Source: Rhizophagus sp. LPA8_4_AMF (lineage: Eukaryota > Glomeromycota > Glomeromycetes > Glomerales > Glomeraceae). From it: a stretch of DNA of 64,000 bases. The notes under the pieces were generated by a model, which was given only the letters and a program-made list of their open reading frames with translations, was not told where the DNA came from and made no database searches. Location: the NCBI GenBank assembly GCA_021464525.1, contig JADRCO010000032.1:1-64000 (forward strand), in the 5' to 3' direction. The translations under genes and the position numbers were made by a program. Positions 1 through 12,757 of this stretch are shown here, in pieces (position 1 is the stretch's first letter; the number at the start of each line of letters is the position of its first letter).

Positions 1-105
1 AAGCCTATAGTCCAATAGTCCAAATTTTAATGGAATTGGAATGGACTAAGTCCAGTAGTCCAATAGTCCAATGGTCTAAAAGTCCAATAGTCCAAAAGGC
101 CAACA
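1..105. repeat. degenerate AGTCCAAT short tandem repeat
   Basis: The first ~105 bases are built from imperfect copies of an 8-9 base word, AGTCCAATA or close variants (AGTCCAATG, AGTCCAAAA), repeated about ten times. It runs off the left edge of the window, so its full length is unknown. No reading frame is associated with it. Confidence 0.6.
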
Positions 106-324
106 CTGATGGCCTCATGGGGAACGTTAGAAGGACACCATGACTATTTGTTGAAATATACAGCTTAATTATTCACACTAATACATAATGATGCAGTAAA
201 GTTATTTATTTTGATTGGTAAATCAGTTCATGACTAATATTGAAACTAATCAGACTAGTTTTAGAAATAATTTACATATATAAATTCACAATTTCATAAT
301 TAAATTTATAAAACACAAAATTAA

Positions 325-890
325 GAATAACTTCTGATCCAGTAATCAGATTTTGATAAATTTTATACCATTAGATTCATCTCATGAAGACAAATCTAAT
401 GGTAGTAAGATCATCTCTCTATGTTTGATATTGACAGAGATATTACTCTAAAACCGCTTAATAACTTTTAATTTCAAAAATTAATCTAGTGATTAGATTT
501 TGGTGAATTTTATATCGTTAGATTCGTCTCATTATGACAAATTGAATGGTGGTAAGATCATCTCTCTATGATCAATATTGACGGAATTATTACTCAAAAA
601 CTATTTAATAATTTTTAATTTTGCAAATTGATCTAGTGATTGGATTTCAATGTATTTTATATCATTAGATTCATCTCATTATGACAAATCGAATGGTGGT
701 AAGATCATCTCTTTATGATCAATATTGTTGGAGTAATTACTCAAAAACTATTTAATAATTTTTAATTTCAGAAATTGATCTAGTAATTGGATTTCAATGT
801 ATTTTATATCATTAGATTCAGTTCATCTCATCAAGATAAATCGAATGATAGTACGATCATCTTTTTACAGTCAATATTAATGGAATTATG
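325..890. repeat. 147-bp tandem repeat, about four copies
   Basis: The anchor GATCATCT recurs at 409, 556 and 703, exactly 147 bases apart, and again at 855 after a 5-base insertion in the fourth unit. A second anchor (CATTAGATTC or CGTTAGATTC) recurs with the same spacing at about 368, 515, 662 and 809. Units are roughly 80-90% alike by eye and have no open frame. Confidence 0.8.
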
Positions 891-973
891 ATCAATACAT
901 TATTTAAGTATAATTCTGATCAAAATTATGTTAATTTTTGACCAGAATTATGATTTATATATACTATATGAAA

Positions 974-1054
974 TTTTTTATATAGTCACATCTCTTTATA
1001 ATTACCAAATATAGACTGTCCCAAATGTGTGACTATATAAAGAGTTGACTGTAC
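974..1054. repeat. inverted repeat ending in AGTTGACTGTAC
   Basis: The arms TTATATAGTCACA (about 975-988) and TGTGACTATATAA (about 1035-1048) are inverted copies, and the structure ends with AGTTGACTGTAC at 1043-1054. The same 12-mer occurs at 61146-61157 beside another transposon-like sequence, so it may be the end of a dispersed inverted-repeat family. Only these two copies are visible here. Confidence 0.4.
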
Positions 1055-1449
1055 TAGTTAAGGTTTTACAGTCAATAATTATTATATACATAAATATAAA
1101 ATATTTTTTTTTTTAAATTATCAATTTCTATTAATATTAAAACTGAAAAAATGACTTTATTGCCATTTAATTTATCAATAAGAGAAATCAAATGATATAA
1201 AATTTATTGGAATCTGATCATTAAATAAAATTTTATTGTCCAGAGTGAATGCGTAAGATATTATACTTTTAGAAATTAGGTTAAAAAATCGATCAGTCAC
1301 GTAAGTCTTTTTGTTTATCACGCCACATCATTTTTGATTGGTTTGCATAGACGCGTCATTGAAATTTTATGCTACATCAAGATAAACAAGTGTAAAAATA
1401 AATTTGTAACAATCAGATAAACAGATTTAACATTTTATTATTATTTTTT

Positions 1450-2135
1450 TTTCTAGGGCGCCAGGTTTTGTACACACTGACCTTTTAAAGATAAAGCCTT
1501 TTTTTATTTGTTTAACTTTAAAGAAACGTTTCTAACGTTTCATTCCTTATTTTTTTTAGGGATGCTAGGTTTTTTTCATACATACTAGACTTTTAAAGGT
1601 AAAGTCTTTTTTTATTTTTTGTTTAACCAAAAAATATTTCTGACATTTTATTCTTATTTTTTTTTTCTAGGGATGCTGGGTTTCTTGCACATACTGGATT
1701 TTAAAGTAAATTGGGGAGAAGGATTTTTTTTATTTGTTTGACTTAAAGAAACGTTTCTAATATTTTATTTCTTAATTTTTTTAGGGATGCCAGTTTTTTG
1801 TACACACCAGACTTTTAAAAGTGAAGTCTTTTTTTTATTTATTTGTTTGATTTCACAAAATGTTTCTAATGTCTTATTATAATTTTTTTCTAGAGATGTC
1901 AGGTTTCTTGTACATATCGGACTTTAAAGATAAATTTTTGATTTTAAAGAAATATTTTTAACATTTCATTTCTTATGTTTTTTCTAGTAAATAGGGATGG
2001 CAGGTTTCTTATACATGTCAGACTTTAAAGGTAAATTTGGAAGAGGGTGTTTGTTTTATTTGATTTTTTTCATTTCTTATTAATAGGAATTCTGGGTTTC
2101 TTGTACATACCAGACTTTAAAGGTAAATTGGAAAG
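1450..2135. repeat. tandem array of seven exon-like ~110-bp units
   Basis: Seven imperfect units start near 1456, 1559, 1673, 1783, 1893, 1993 and 2085. Each has a pyrimidine-rich tract ending in CTAG or TTAG, then a ~36-base block like GGATGCCAGGTTTCTTGTAC, then ...ACTTTAAAG followed by GTAAA(T/G). Each block therefore looks like a 12-codon exon between a 3' and a 5' splice site. Units 3, 5, 6 and 7 share one open frame (M-x-G-F-L-x-I/M-x-D-F-K) and the others are degenerate. It could be decayed duplicated exons or a minisatellite that mimics them. Confidence 0.6.
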
Positions 2136-3449
2136 ACGTAATAATTTATTTTCATTATTGTTTTGTTTAGCTAATTTTGATTTACTGTAATAAAAAAAAT
2201 GTGCACAGGTATATAAATTAATCAATAAAATTTTTTAAACTGCTTGTAAATTACATGATTTATATTTAAACAACATTAGACATAAACATATATAATTGGG
2301 AGATAGTGAAAAAAAAATTTTATGTATGAAATGATTAGTATTCATTTTTTTTAAAAAAGATAAATAAATAAAAATTTTTGTAGAAATAATAACCCTTAGA
2401 TTTCATAGAAATATGTATTTTAAAATATATACAACTGCACACTAAATATAAGATGGCACAAAATTTTTTACTTCAGATTTTTAACGGTTTCTGTTTCTTA
2501 ATGATTAATAATTATTATATAAATAAATACATTAATCTTTGTTAATATTGAATTTAGAATGATGGTTTTATTACTATTTGATTTGTCACCATAAGAGAAA
2601 TTAAATTCATTAAAATTTAATTACTGAATAAGATTTTATAATTAATAAATTATCAAATATTTATTAAATTGTAACTTTATTAATATTTATACTGAATTTT
2701 ATATATTAAAATTATGTTAATAAGATGGTTTTAATAAGTTATATTTTACTTTTTTTTTAATTATTAAATATTAATATTACTATTTAAAACTAATTTTTTA
2801 AAAAATTGTAATTTCTGATATAATTTTGGTTATTCAATATTTTTATATAAAAAAATACAAAAATTATATTAATTAATATACTTTTAACTAAAGAATTTTA
2901 AAATTGAAAACGTAATCTTAAATTTATAATTAACTTTATATTTTTATGCAAATTCTTAATAAATTGTAAGATTTATTTTTTTAAAGTATAATATTTTTAA
3001 ATAAGTATTTATAGTATTTTATTTTATTATTATTGTATATATCTTTTTATTGCATTGCATTATTTATAAAATATTTAATTTTCCATAGACCGCAAGGAGC
3101 ATATTTCTAAGAAAATCTGTCTTACTACATGATTTACTTGCGCAGGAAAACAAGCTAATCAACAGTGCACAGATGGAATTAATTAATTGATGACAGATGG
3201 TTTACAAATTCTGAAAATTAGTATAGCTTAGTTTTTATTTTTACTCAATATATTAGATTACTTATATCTATATTAATTAATTTGTAAATGCATTGTGAAA
3301 AAAAAAAATAAAAATAAAAATAAAATATTTAATTATAAATATTTTAATATTTTAAATATCATATCTACCGATTTGTGAAATTAGCTAAAATTAAGATTTT
3401 ACAAGAATTATGTTATACAAACTTAAATTAAATATGTGTTACATATTTA

Positions 3450-3612
3450 TATGGGACCTTTGCAATAGAAAGGAGGGAAACTACCAGAAAAAATTAAATT
3501 TATATTTATATGCTAAATATGTTCTATTAGTTATAAAAAGTTCAGATTTAATATTAACTTAAAAAATTTTTTTTCTAGTAGTTTCCCCCCTTTCTATTGC
3601 AAAGATTCCATA
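3450..3612. mobile_element. 163-bp terminal-inverted-repeat element (MITE-like), TA ends
   Basis: The left arm TATGGGACCTTTGCAATAGA and its extension (3450-3497) pair with the right arm (3565-3612), whose reverse complement begins TATGGAATCTTTGCAATAGA. About 45 bases match with few differences. TA stands at both outer ends, as in the target duplication of Tc1/mariner-type elements. The centre is short, AT-rich and non-coding, so any element would be non-autonomous. Confidence 0.6.
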
Positions 3613-3734
3613 TGATCCAAATTTATTAGAAAATAAAAAATTTCTTTAAAATTATATTTAAAAATAACAATAATGGCTGCTTCTTTTTTCAATTATTAAA
3701 TGAGTTAAAAAAGTTTATAAATACATAAAGTGGT

Positions 3735-3970
3735 TAGAACCCAAAAATATATATAAAAAGGTCAGGTTTGAGTTTGCGTATTTTGAACTAAAAAAATCAT
3801 AAAAATCTTTTCTTTTTTAGATAATTCTTGATAATGCCAGTCAGAATTTTATTTCCTACTATAGTAACTGACTGACATTATCATAATTCCAACCCTGAAA
3901 AAATGCATACAGCTAATAGTAAAAAATTTTTTTCATCACCTGACCCCTATATATATATTTTTGGATCCTA
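3735..3970. mobile_element. 236-bp terminal-inverted-repeat element (MITE-like) with inner hairpin
   Basis: The left end TAGAACCCAAAAATATATAT and the right end, which in reverse complement reads TAGGATCCAAAAATATATAT, are inverted copies extending to GGTCAGG. TA stands at each outer boundary. A second inverted repeat lies inside: TGATAATGCCAGTCAG against CTGACTGACATTATCA, 15 of 16 pairing. No protein is encoded. The structure fits a non-autonomous Tc1/mariner-like element or foldback element. Confidence 0.6.
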
Positions 3971-4431
3971 GTAGTTATTTTTAAACAGTAAGTAAAAGAA
4001 AAAATAAATAAATATTTTCTATTTATAAGAAAATTATTTTTTATTTGTTCTTTTAGCTTTAGTTTTTCCCTAAATATAGTATATTAAATAAAAATATAAA
4101 CTATAATATAGGATTTTAAAAGTTTTTTTTTATTTTTTATTAAACCAATTTTATACTAATTATCTACTACCTTTTGATATTTATTTTAATAGTTTTATTC
4201 AATTAAAACCATAAATAACAAATTATTACCTTTAAATAAGGTAACAAGTATTCAAGATCTTTTGTAAAAAACATTTTTAGGTAAGAAATGTAAATTTTAA
4301 AATTTTTATATTAGGTTTTATGCAATTGACATGTTCGTTAATATCTTAGCATTCATGTATGCTAATCAAATAATTTTATATTTATTTGAAAGGTGGAAAT
4401 ATATTCTATCTTAGTAATTAAAGATCATTCA

Positions 4432-4526
4432 GATTGAATCACTAGATGCGGAAATACCAATGATCAAAGTTAAAAATTAAAAATAAATATGTTGAACATA
4501 TTTACTCAGCAACTAGTGATTCAATT
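4432..4526. repeat. short inverted repeat
   Basis: GATTGAATCACTAGATGC at 4432-4449 pairs with GCAACTAGTGATTCAATT at 4509-4526 (16 of 18). No clear target duplication was found, so it may be a small foldback or a chance palindrome in AT-rich DNA. Confidence 0.4.
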
Positions 4527-6138
4527 CATGTGCTTTTAGATTCATTAGATAGGTTTTTGTTTTCTTTTCAAATGAATATAAATTCATCTGTCTAACTTAC
4601 ATATATGTCATGTTATTTATTTTATCACAATAATTTATTCCAATTTTTTAAATTTTGTTGGTCAAATTAAAAAAATACAAAAAATCATATGATAATTAAA
4701 TTTATTTACATCAGCTGATATTGATTTATTATTTTGTACACCTGGTAATTTGTACTTACATAATAAAGTTGGTTTTTTTTGATGTAAAAACCAAATTCCA
4801 GAAATTGGCATATATGTATGAATTAATTGATATTTTTATAAAATTACAGTATATAGAAAAATTTGTATTTTATTTATTTTTTATTTAATTAGAGTGGGTA
4901 GATATTAGTATTTAATACTCATTATAGTAAAGTTTGTTATAATAAATTGAACTTTTTTTTTATTTTTCCAATTTACTTACCAATCAATCTTATTTATTAT
5001 AATAAACTTACTAATAAAATCTATAGTAAATTTCTAGAAATTTTACTGTAAATATATGTTATAAATTTATATTTGTTATAATAAATATTACATAAAATCA
5101 TTAGATATATTATTTACAAATCACTTTAAACATAAAACTAGAATTGATATTTTACTTTAATATGATAATTGAATAATAATAATAAAATTATTTGTATAAG
5201 GAATTAAATTTATAAAACTGTATTATAAAATGCCAATAGAACTGTTATTAGATAAAGAAATTATAATAATTTCAAATCCTTACAAAAGAGAATGAAAAAT
5301 TAGAAATAATATTAAATAATTCATTGGTTTAAATTTTACTAATGGATAATAATTATATATAGAATTTTTAAGGCTTTAAAATTAAAAATTAACATTAAAA
5401 GAAACTTTTTTTTTGTATTAATATAACGTTCACTATGAAATCTTTTATTTTGTGAATATTTGTCAATAGAATAAATTAAAATAACCTGTTCCGTTTTATT
5501 ATTACCAAAAAAAAAGAATTATAAGAATTATAACCTTTAAAATTTTCCATTTTTATTATAACAGCCAAATTTTTTTTTGCTTTTAATAATATTAAAAAAA
5601 AATTTAATAAAATTTTTGTTTTTAATATTCAATAATTATAATGAATTAAAGAGATTAATGAAATTAATGAAATTAAAAAAAATAATTAATAATCCTATTT
5701 ATTGATATATTATAAAAATTTTTTTTTTTTTACTTTTCAATAACGTAGCAATAATACCAAAATGATGCCATCTTTCTTTCTACTATAGACAAAATGTAAA
5801 TAATAATGATAATAGAAATAATGATAAGGCGGAATAAAAGTAATGTAAAAAAGAAAATGAATTTTTTGTGTATTTTTTTGCATAATAAAAAAAAGGAAAA
5901 AGAAAATATTTTTGAAAAATTTAGATATAGTTAGTTATACATATTAGTTTGAAAAAAAAAAATAAAACAATACAACAAATTTATGATGTATAAAAATAAT
6001 AAAAGGTAAGGGGAAATTACGAGTTAATTGATTAAGGTTTTAAATACTGCATTGGCCGTTATTAATGAGGTGATGAAATTCTTAACGAATAGAAAAATCA
6101 TCTATGAATTATTACGATTATTAAATTTTTACTTTTTT

Positions 6139-9100
6139 TTATGACGATGTTTTTATTTCTGTTGTTTCTGTAACAGTGGTTATTTCCTCTGTAGATTCTT
6201 CAACCTTGGCGGTTTGAGTCGTTATCTCTTGAGCTTCAGTTACTTTAGCATCAGCAGTATCAGCAGATTTATCAGCGGCATCTTTAACAGATTTTTCAAT
6301 ATCATTTTCATTTCCACTACCAGATGGTACTACATCATCAAGTTTTTTGGGTGTTTCTTTACTTTCGGATGTTGATTCATGAGATTCAACTACTTCAAAC
6401 CCCAACTCTTTAAATACTTGGATCCATGATTCACGATCTTCTTCAGATTCAGCACCTAATTTATATGTTCTTGACTTTGTTTCGAGGTCAAATTTATTTC
6501 CATCAACTATTTTGACTTTAAGAATATCAATTGATTTCTGAGTTGATGCATCATTTTCATTACTGGTTCTATAATAATATAACTTTTTATCATCAGTGAG
6601 CACAAAATAACGTTGTTCAAAACTTTTAGATATAAAACCAGTTTGTTTTAGAAGGTTTCCACTCTTTTTTGTCCTTTTTTCATCAGGGAAAACTGCTTTT
6701 TGACCAGACTTTTCGATCTTTTCAGCCTTTTCTTCCTTTGGTTCTTCTACATCTGTCGCTTCGGTGGCTGATGCAACAGCTTCTCCATCTGTTTCTGCTT
6801 TTTCTTGTGATTCTGAATTTTCTTTCTTAACACCACCACTTTTTCTATTAAAAGTCGTAAATAAAGAAAATGATTAAAAAAAAATTTTACATTATTAAGC
6901 AAGGAAGCAAGGAAAAGAGAAACAAACTAACCTTCTGCCAAAATTAAATAAACCGCTTTTTTCTTTCTTTTTGTTTTCAGTTTCGGTGGAACTTTCTGGT
7001 CCTGCGGTTTGTTCAGCATTTTGCTCAGCAGTCTGTTCAGTAGTCTGATCAGCAGTCTGATCAGAAGTTTGTGCTGTAGCATCGGCATTTTCAGTGGGTT
7101 TTGTTTCTTCAGTTTCTTCTTTTTTTTCTTCAGTTTCATCAACTAAATCTCGAGAAATGGATTCTGATTTTTTTTCATCGGCTTTTGGCGATTTAGCTCT
7201 TTTCGCACCAAAAATCTTGGTGGTCACTCTGCGAACAAGGGAAGGTTCAGCTTTATCTTCAGTTTTATCTTTATCTTCTGCATCATGGGTATCAGTTGTT
7301 TCCTCAGTTTCTTTATTTCCATCATTTTTGACTTCAGTAGTTGTAACATCAGCAGAAGGTTCAGTTGTCTCTGCTTTGGCTATTAGAATTTTTTTTTTTA
7401 AAAAAAAAAATATATATAATTATAAGTACACGTGAGTGAACATTTAAATACCTATACAAATTAACTCCTTTTTCTAATGAAGGATAATAACTTACTTTCA
7501 CTAGTTTCTCCAATTGGTTTTTTGAAGATGTTTTTAAAGAAACTACTACCTTCCTTATGCTGAGTTGTTTCATCAGCAGGAGTTTCAGTAGTTTCAGGTT
7601 TACTTTCAGACTGTTCACCTTGTTCAACATTAGACGCTACCTCCTTATTATCATCCTTTGGAGTTTCTTTGCTTGTTGTCTTCTTAAGGAAGTAGTCAGA
7701 AACATTAAATTTCTTCTTCTCAACTTCAGGATGTTCTGCACCATTAGTAGCAGCAGCAGCATTACTGGTTTCAGCATTAGTAGTTTCATCAGCAGTTTTT
7801 GCTTTATCATCATCAGCTTTGGGAGTTGATTGAGTTGATTCTGGTCTTTTATTAAAAAAGGAAAGGAATTTACTAGCCTTTGGAGGAGATTTGGGTTCAC
7901 CAGTTTTGCTCTCTTCGGTTTCTTCCGTAGTATTTTCAGTAGCAACATCCTCAGTATTTTCGGTTATAGAAGCAATAGGTTCAGTTGTCGAAGTCTTTCT
8001 TCCAAAAGCGAAAGGAAGGAAAGATTTACGTTTGTTGGACTCAGTAGATCTTGATTTATCAGCAGTTTCTTCATCTCCAGAAAATGGTTCATCAGAAAGT
8101 TCACCAGCATGTCTGGATGCTTCACCAGTAAAAGCTGTTCCTTTAGCTGTAAAGGAACAATGTTAAAAATTAGTTTATGTACTTACACTTACATTTTTTT
8201 AGTGTGCATTATAAAAATGTAAAGATAAAATAAACTTACTAAGTTTTTCATAAGTTTCATTAAACTTAGATTCATCAACTGCTACAACAGATGACTCTTT
8301 AGCTTTATTAGATTTTTCCTTGATAGTTTTTATCCAACTCTCACGATCCTCCTCATTTTCAGCAGCAAGTTCAAAAGTACGATATTCTGTTTCGATTTTG
8401 AAAGCAAATTGTTTTCCAACGTGTTCACTTTTAAGTGCTATAACTTCTTTTACATCTTTCAAATTAATAATACCATGAGGAATATTTTTCTGAGTATCAG
8501 ATTTGAAATAGAATAGAAGACCTTCACCGGTCTGAGAAGCATGAGCAATGTTTTCGAATACTTTCTTAACGTAAGGTGTTACAGTTACTTCATCTTTGGG
8601 TTTTTCATCTTTGGTTTCCGGTGATTTTTTATCATCGACCTGTTTTTTACCACTCTCTTCTTTCTCAATTTCCTTTGGTTTATCATCAACTTTAACTTCT
8701 TCAACAACATCAGCTGAAGTAGATTCTTCAGCTTTTGGAGGTTCATCAGCTTTTGGAGGTTCATCAGCTTTTTTTGATTCTTCAACTTTTGGAGATTCAT
8801 CAACTTTTGCAGATTCATCAGTTTTTTTAGATTCTTCAACTTTTGTAGATTCAACAACTTTTGAAGGTTCATCATCTTTAGAAGAAGTATTTCCAGCAGC
8901 GGAAGGTTTTGGTATACCTCTTTTTACATTTTTCCTGTGATAAGTCTTAAGATTGGGTAAAGAAATAGGCTGACCTTCACTTCCAAATTCGAAGTAGCTT
9001 CTACTCCAATGTTTCATCACAAGTAATTTAGAAGATTTAAGCAAGTAACCATTATTAATGGGTTTAATTTCTTTAACTTTTTCTTCGGGTTTAGAATCAG

Positions 9101-9215
9101 AAACTTCATTTTCAGGTTGAATAGCTTCAGGTTCTTGTTTAACCTCAGGCTTCTTTTCGGGGTCAACAGGAGTGATATTATCTTCTTTGACTGGTATGGT
9201 GGTTGTTTCGGTCAT
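6139..9215 (-). CDS. acidic protein with two PH domains, the first split by a long insert
   Basis: Four exons (9215-8240, 8146-7496, 7379-6932, 6844-6139) join in frame to 926 residues. An N-terminal PH-like strand region (about 54-77, N-G-Y-L-L-K...W-S-R-S-Y-F-E-F) is separated by about 150 residues of Lys/Glu/Pro/Ser repeats (DESxKVEES and ADEPPK units) from its matching second half (about 231-302, ending in E-D-R-E-S-W-I). A second, compact PH domain lies at about 750-842, with S-G-N-L-L-K-Q...R-Y-F-V-L near its start and again E-D-R-E-S-W-I in the final helix. The middle is low-complexity, rich in Glu, Thr, Lys and Ala. PH domains usually bind phosphoinositides or proteins at membranes. 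It resembles acidic fungal PH proteins of the S. pombe Meu6 sort, but orthology is not shown. No catalytic domain is visible. Confidence 0.85.
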
Positions 9216-9465
9216 TATTAAAAATGATACGCGACAAAAATTAAAAAAAAAGATATGATTTTTTGTTTAAAAGGTAAAGGAAGAAGAATAATAATAATAA
9301 TAATATACTTTATTTATTTATTCTTTTAAAAAAAAAAATTTAAATTTTTTTTTTACTTCGGACTAAGAGAGGAAAAAAAAAAAAAGAAAAATTAAAAAAA
9401 AATTAGGTAGAGAAGGAAAAGAAGGGTCAAAATATTTTAAATTGTTAAATAAGTAAATATATATT

Positions 9466-9497
<32 letters not shown>

Positions 9498-10348
9498 TTT
9501 TTTTTTTTTTGGTGAGAAAAAAAAAATTTTTTTTTTTAGGTAATTATGGGGGTGTGACGTACAGGATATACAAATAAATAAAGTAAGTAAATTTGAAAGT
9601 CAACGAGGTTAGTAACAGGAGATTACCAAAAAAATCAACTAAATAAAAGGGGTTTAAAAAAAAAATTTCAGTGGGACAATTTTTTTTTTTTAAAAAAATA
9701 TGGTCAGACCCACTGTCAATTTATAGAATAGAAAATTATTATAGTAAATAATAATAAATAAATAATAATAATAATATAATATAATATAATTTATACATAT
9801 ATATATATATTTTGAGTCACATTATCATTAACTGGTAACAGATAACAAGCAGTAAAGAACAACATTTTGAACAAATTACGTTACCAAAAATTGGGTGGTA
9901 AAAAAAGAATAATTTTCATTTTTTTTGGGATTGTTTTAATTTACATATTATTGTCATATCGTACAACGTAATAATTGATGAACTTGTGACATTTTCCTTT
10001 CTTTACCACATGATGGATGATAAAAAAGAAAATAAGAAAAAAGAATAATTGAAACATGCAATTTTTACATTTGTGGTAATTTATGTATGATATACTAATA
10101 AATCAAAAATTATTATTTAAAAAAGACGAGACAAAACAGAACGTGTTTAATACATGGGAATATTTAATGGGACAAAGCAAATTTGTACTTTAAAAAGATG
10201 AATGGTGGGATCGTTCTTTTTATTCGAACCAAACGGACAGCTTTCCGCAGGGTGTAACATTTTAGGAATTGCATGATAATTTTTACATAATTTATTTTAA
10301 AGTTCCAGATTAGTTCCAGATTAGGTTTCATTTTTTTATTTTTTTAAG

Positions 10349-10391
<43 letters not shown>

Positions 10392-11521
10392 GAAAAAAAG
10401 AATTCTGTCTTGGAAATTCAGATAAGGAAGAGATTTTCTACTCGAAAACTAGAAAGTTGTAGAAAGAAAATTGGAGTAAAATAAAAAAAAAATAAAAAAA
10501 ATAAAAAAATAAATTCCGATGATCATGTGGTGAAATTTTTGATAAACGATAAACACAAAAATAGAAATAAGAATAGAAGGTCTATATACTTATACTTTAT
10601 ACTTTATTTATCTAATAATCATTTAAAATCATAATAAAGCATAGCACAAAAATTTATCTCGTATACACAACATGAAAAAGAAAGATTCACACGGAATGAG
10701 ACATATAAAGTCTTAATTGACACAACATTATAATTAAGAACTGCGGGTTTCAATTGATTATATTGATTGTCAATCAATCATAATGAATCGAGTGTTAAAA
10801 TGAAGTTAATTAAAACATTGTAGAAGATCATTTGAACGTCGCATACATGAGCCATACATAGCATACATAAATAAATATTATACATAATTTGTAATTATTA
10901 ATCATTTTTAAAATGTTTTTTGCAGAATTCCAAAGTTGGAATTGTTATTTCTTTATTTGGATTTAGTGAAGGAATCTTTTTATCCAATTGTTACATTTCC
11001 CTCCAATCCATTTTTACGAGTTTGGATAATTCGCTCATCACTATTTTGTCATATTACTTTTTTCATATTACTTTTTGGATAATAAATCATAATATCATAC
11101 AGCTTTGTTTGTCTATTATATATATATATTTTTTTTTATTATTTTAATTTTTTTTTGTATTCGATTACACACATACATTCTCACTTTTTTACAACGCTTT
11201 CACAACGCATTTTTATTAAAAATGACTGGTTCTTTTAAAATAGACCTTATTTTATTTTATTTTTTATAACTAAATTTGGAAAATAATAAAGAAAAGAAAA
11301 AAAAAAAAAAAAGTGCATGATAAAAAAAAAAATTCTCATTCTCATTATCTTTCTAATTTGGCTAAAAAAGAGGTTATTATATATATTTATTTATATATAT
11401 TTCTTTCATTCTAGAACATTTTTTTTTATTTTCTCTCACAATTGTTTTAAAAAAAAAATTATTTTTGATTTGGTGAAGCTTGGCAAAAAAATAACCACAT
11501 GGTACATAAAATGAAAGGAAA

Positions 11522-11692
11522 ATGACGAAATCGACTTTTAATCGTCTCATTGATATTACGTCTTATAAGCCTGTTGAATGCATCATATGTTGTGTATTGT
11601 GTTCGGTTATATGCGTTTTTCTTTTTGCGCCTTTTTTACTTTTCTTTATTCGTTTACACAGAATGATAATCCATATAACCATAATTGAATAA
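11522..11692 (+). CDS. possible small single-pass membrane protein, 56 aa
   Basis: An uninterrupted frame starts at ATG 11522 (M-T-K-S-T-F-N-R-L) and ends at TAA 11690-11692. Its centre (about residues 20-46) is a continuous hydrophobic stretch with several Cys, Val, Phe and Leu residues, followed by R-L-H-R. It is less AT-rich than its surroundings, which are full of poly(A) and poly(T). No family is recognised and no introns are needed. A chance frame is quite possible, because T-rich DNA encodes hydrophobic residues. Confidence 0.25.
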   Translation: MTKSTFNRLIDITSYKPVECIICCVLCSVICVFLFAPFLLFFIRLHRMIIHITIIE

Positions 11693-12757
11693 ATCTACAA
11701 ACATATTGATCTCATATTCATATGTAATTTAAAAAATATTTCATACTTTCCCCACATAAGCCAAAAAAATAATATATTGTGTCAAATTTATTTATCCAAT
11801 TCAAGTTTCATTTGTTAATTTATACAGTATATATGTATAACAACAGTAAACAGTATTATTAAATGGGCGTGATAGCTGACGTGATGAATTGTCTCCATCC
11901 ATTATAATCATTATTTAGATTATTCGCCAAATTTATCTTTTATGATATCATTGACTGATTGATTGATTTTTCCCACGTACAGTTATCTACTAATATATAT
12001 ATATATATATCTATATACATATATATATACATATATATACATTGATCAAAAAACTGATTGGCAAATTTTTTACTTACCAAATTCATATTAAATAAAAAAA
12101 AATTTCATTATAAATGAGATTGAGATGTTATATTATTACACATATACACAATAAAAACACAATGAAATAATAATCGATCCTATATCAAAAAATCATAAAA
12201 ATGGTTTAATTTATCTAAATAAATATATATTTATTGTTTAAATGTTACCTATCCAATTTTTTTTTTTTGCTGATTAGGATCCGCAGTCTTTGACCAACAT
12301 TATGTTTGGTCATCAAATAAACAAAATTAATCTCACTCATTAGGTTAGTTAGTATTCATATTTTATTAGTCATGAATGAAATTATTTCATATTCTATTTT
12401 AATATACTTTATACTTTTTTGAATTGATTTTGATCTTCGCGTTTTGGAGATCAAAAAAATTTAGTTAGAAGATTTACCTGCCTTTATTAGAACTTCCCGA
12501 ATTTACCAATTTGGAAACCATTACAAGTTATTTCAATTGTGTTAATACGTTTTATCCATTTATTCGTTAATCACATTTTAAATTTTCATGCCTATTAAAA
12601 ATGCGAGACCGCCCTAAGTAAAATGAAAGAATGAAAAATTTTAATTTGTGATATTCTATACTAACTTGTTAAAGCGTTTTCACATGGAATAAAAAAAGAA
12701 ATGTGTATATGTATAATATTTTTAACTTCTAATAATGTTTATCATAAATAACTCTTA

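Larger units (their letters stand above)
2140..6138. other. gene-free AT-rich spacer
   Basis: No frame with coding character is visible on either strand. The stretch is mostly A/T with homopolymer runs. It holds two short TA-flanked inverted-repeat elements (3450-3612 and 3735-3970) and a smaller inverted repeat (4432-4526), listed separately. Confidence 0.6.

Noticed and set aside
10200-10245. tRNA T-loop-like GGTTCGAAT on the minus strand
   Set aside because: The flanking bases do not form a T stem, and no anticodon or acceptor arm can be drawn.
10911-11064. Minus-strand protein-like stretch (M-S-E-L-S-K-L-V-K-M-D-W-R-E-M and I-P-S-L-N-P-N-K-E-I-T-I-P-T-L-E-F-C)
   Set aside because: It is short and interrupted, no splice signals join it to other exons, and no family is recognised. 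It may be a gene remnant, but this cannot be supported from the sequence alone.
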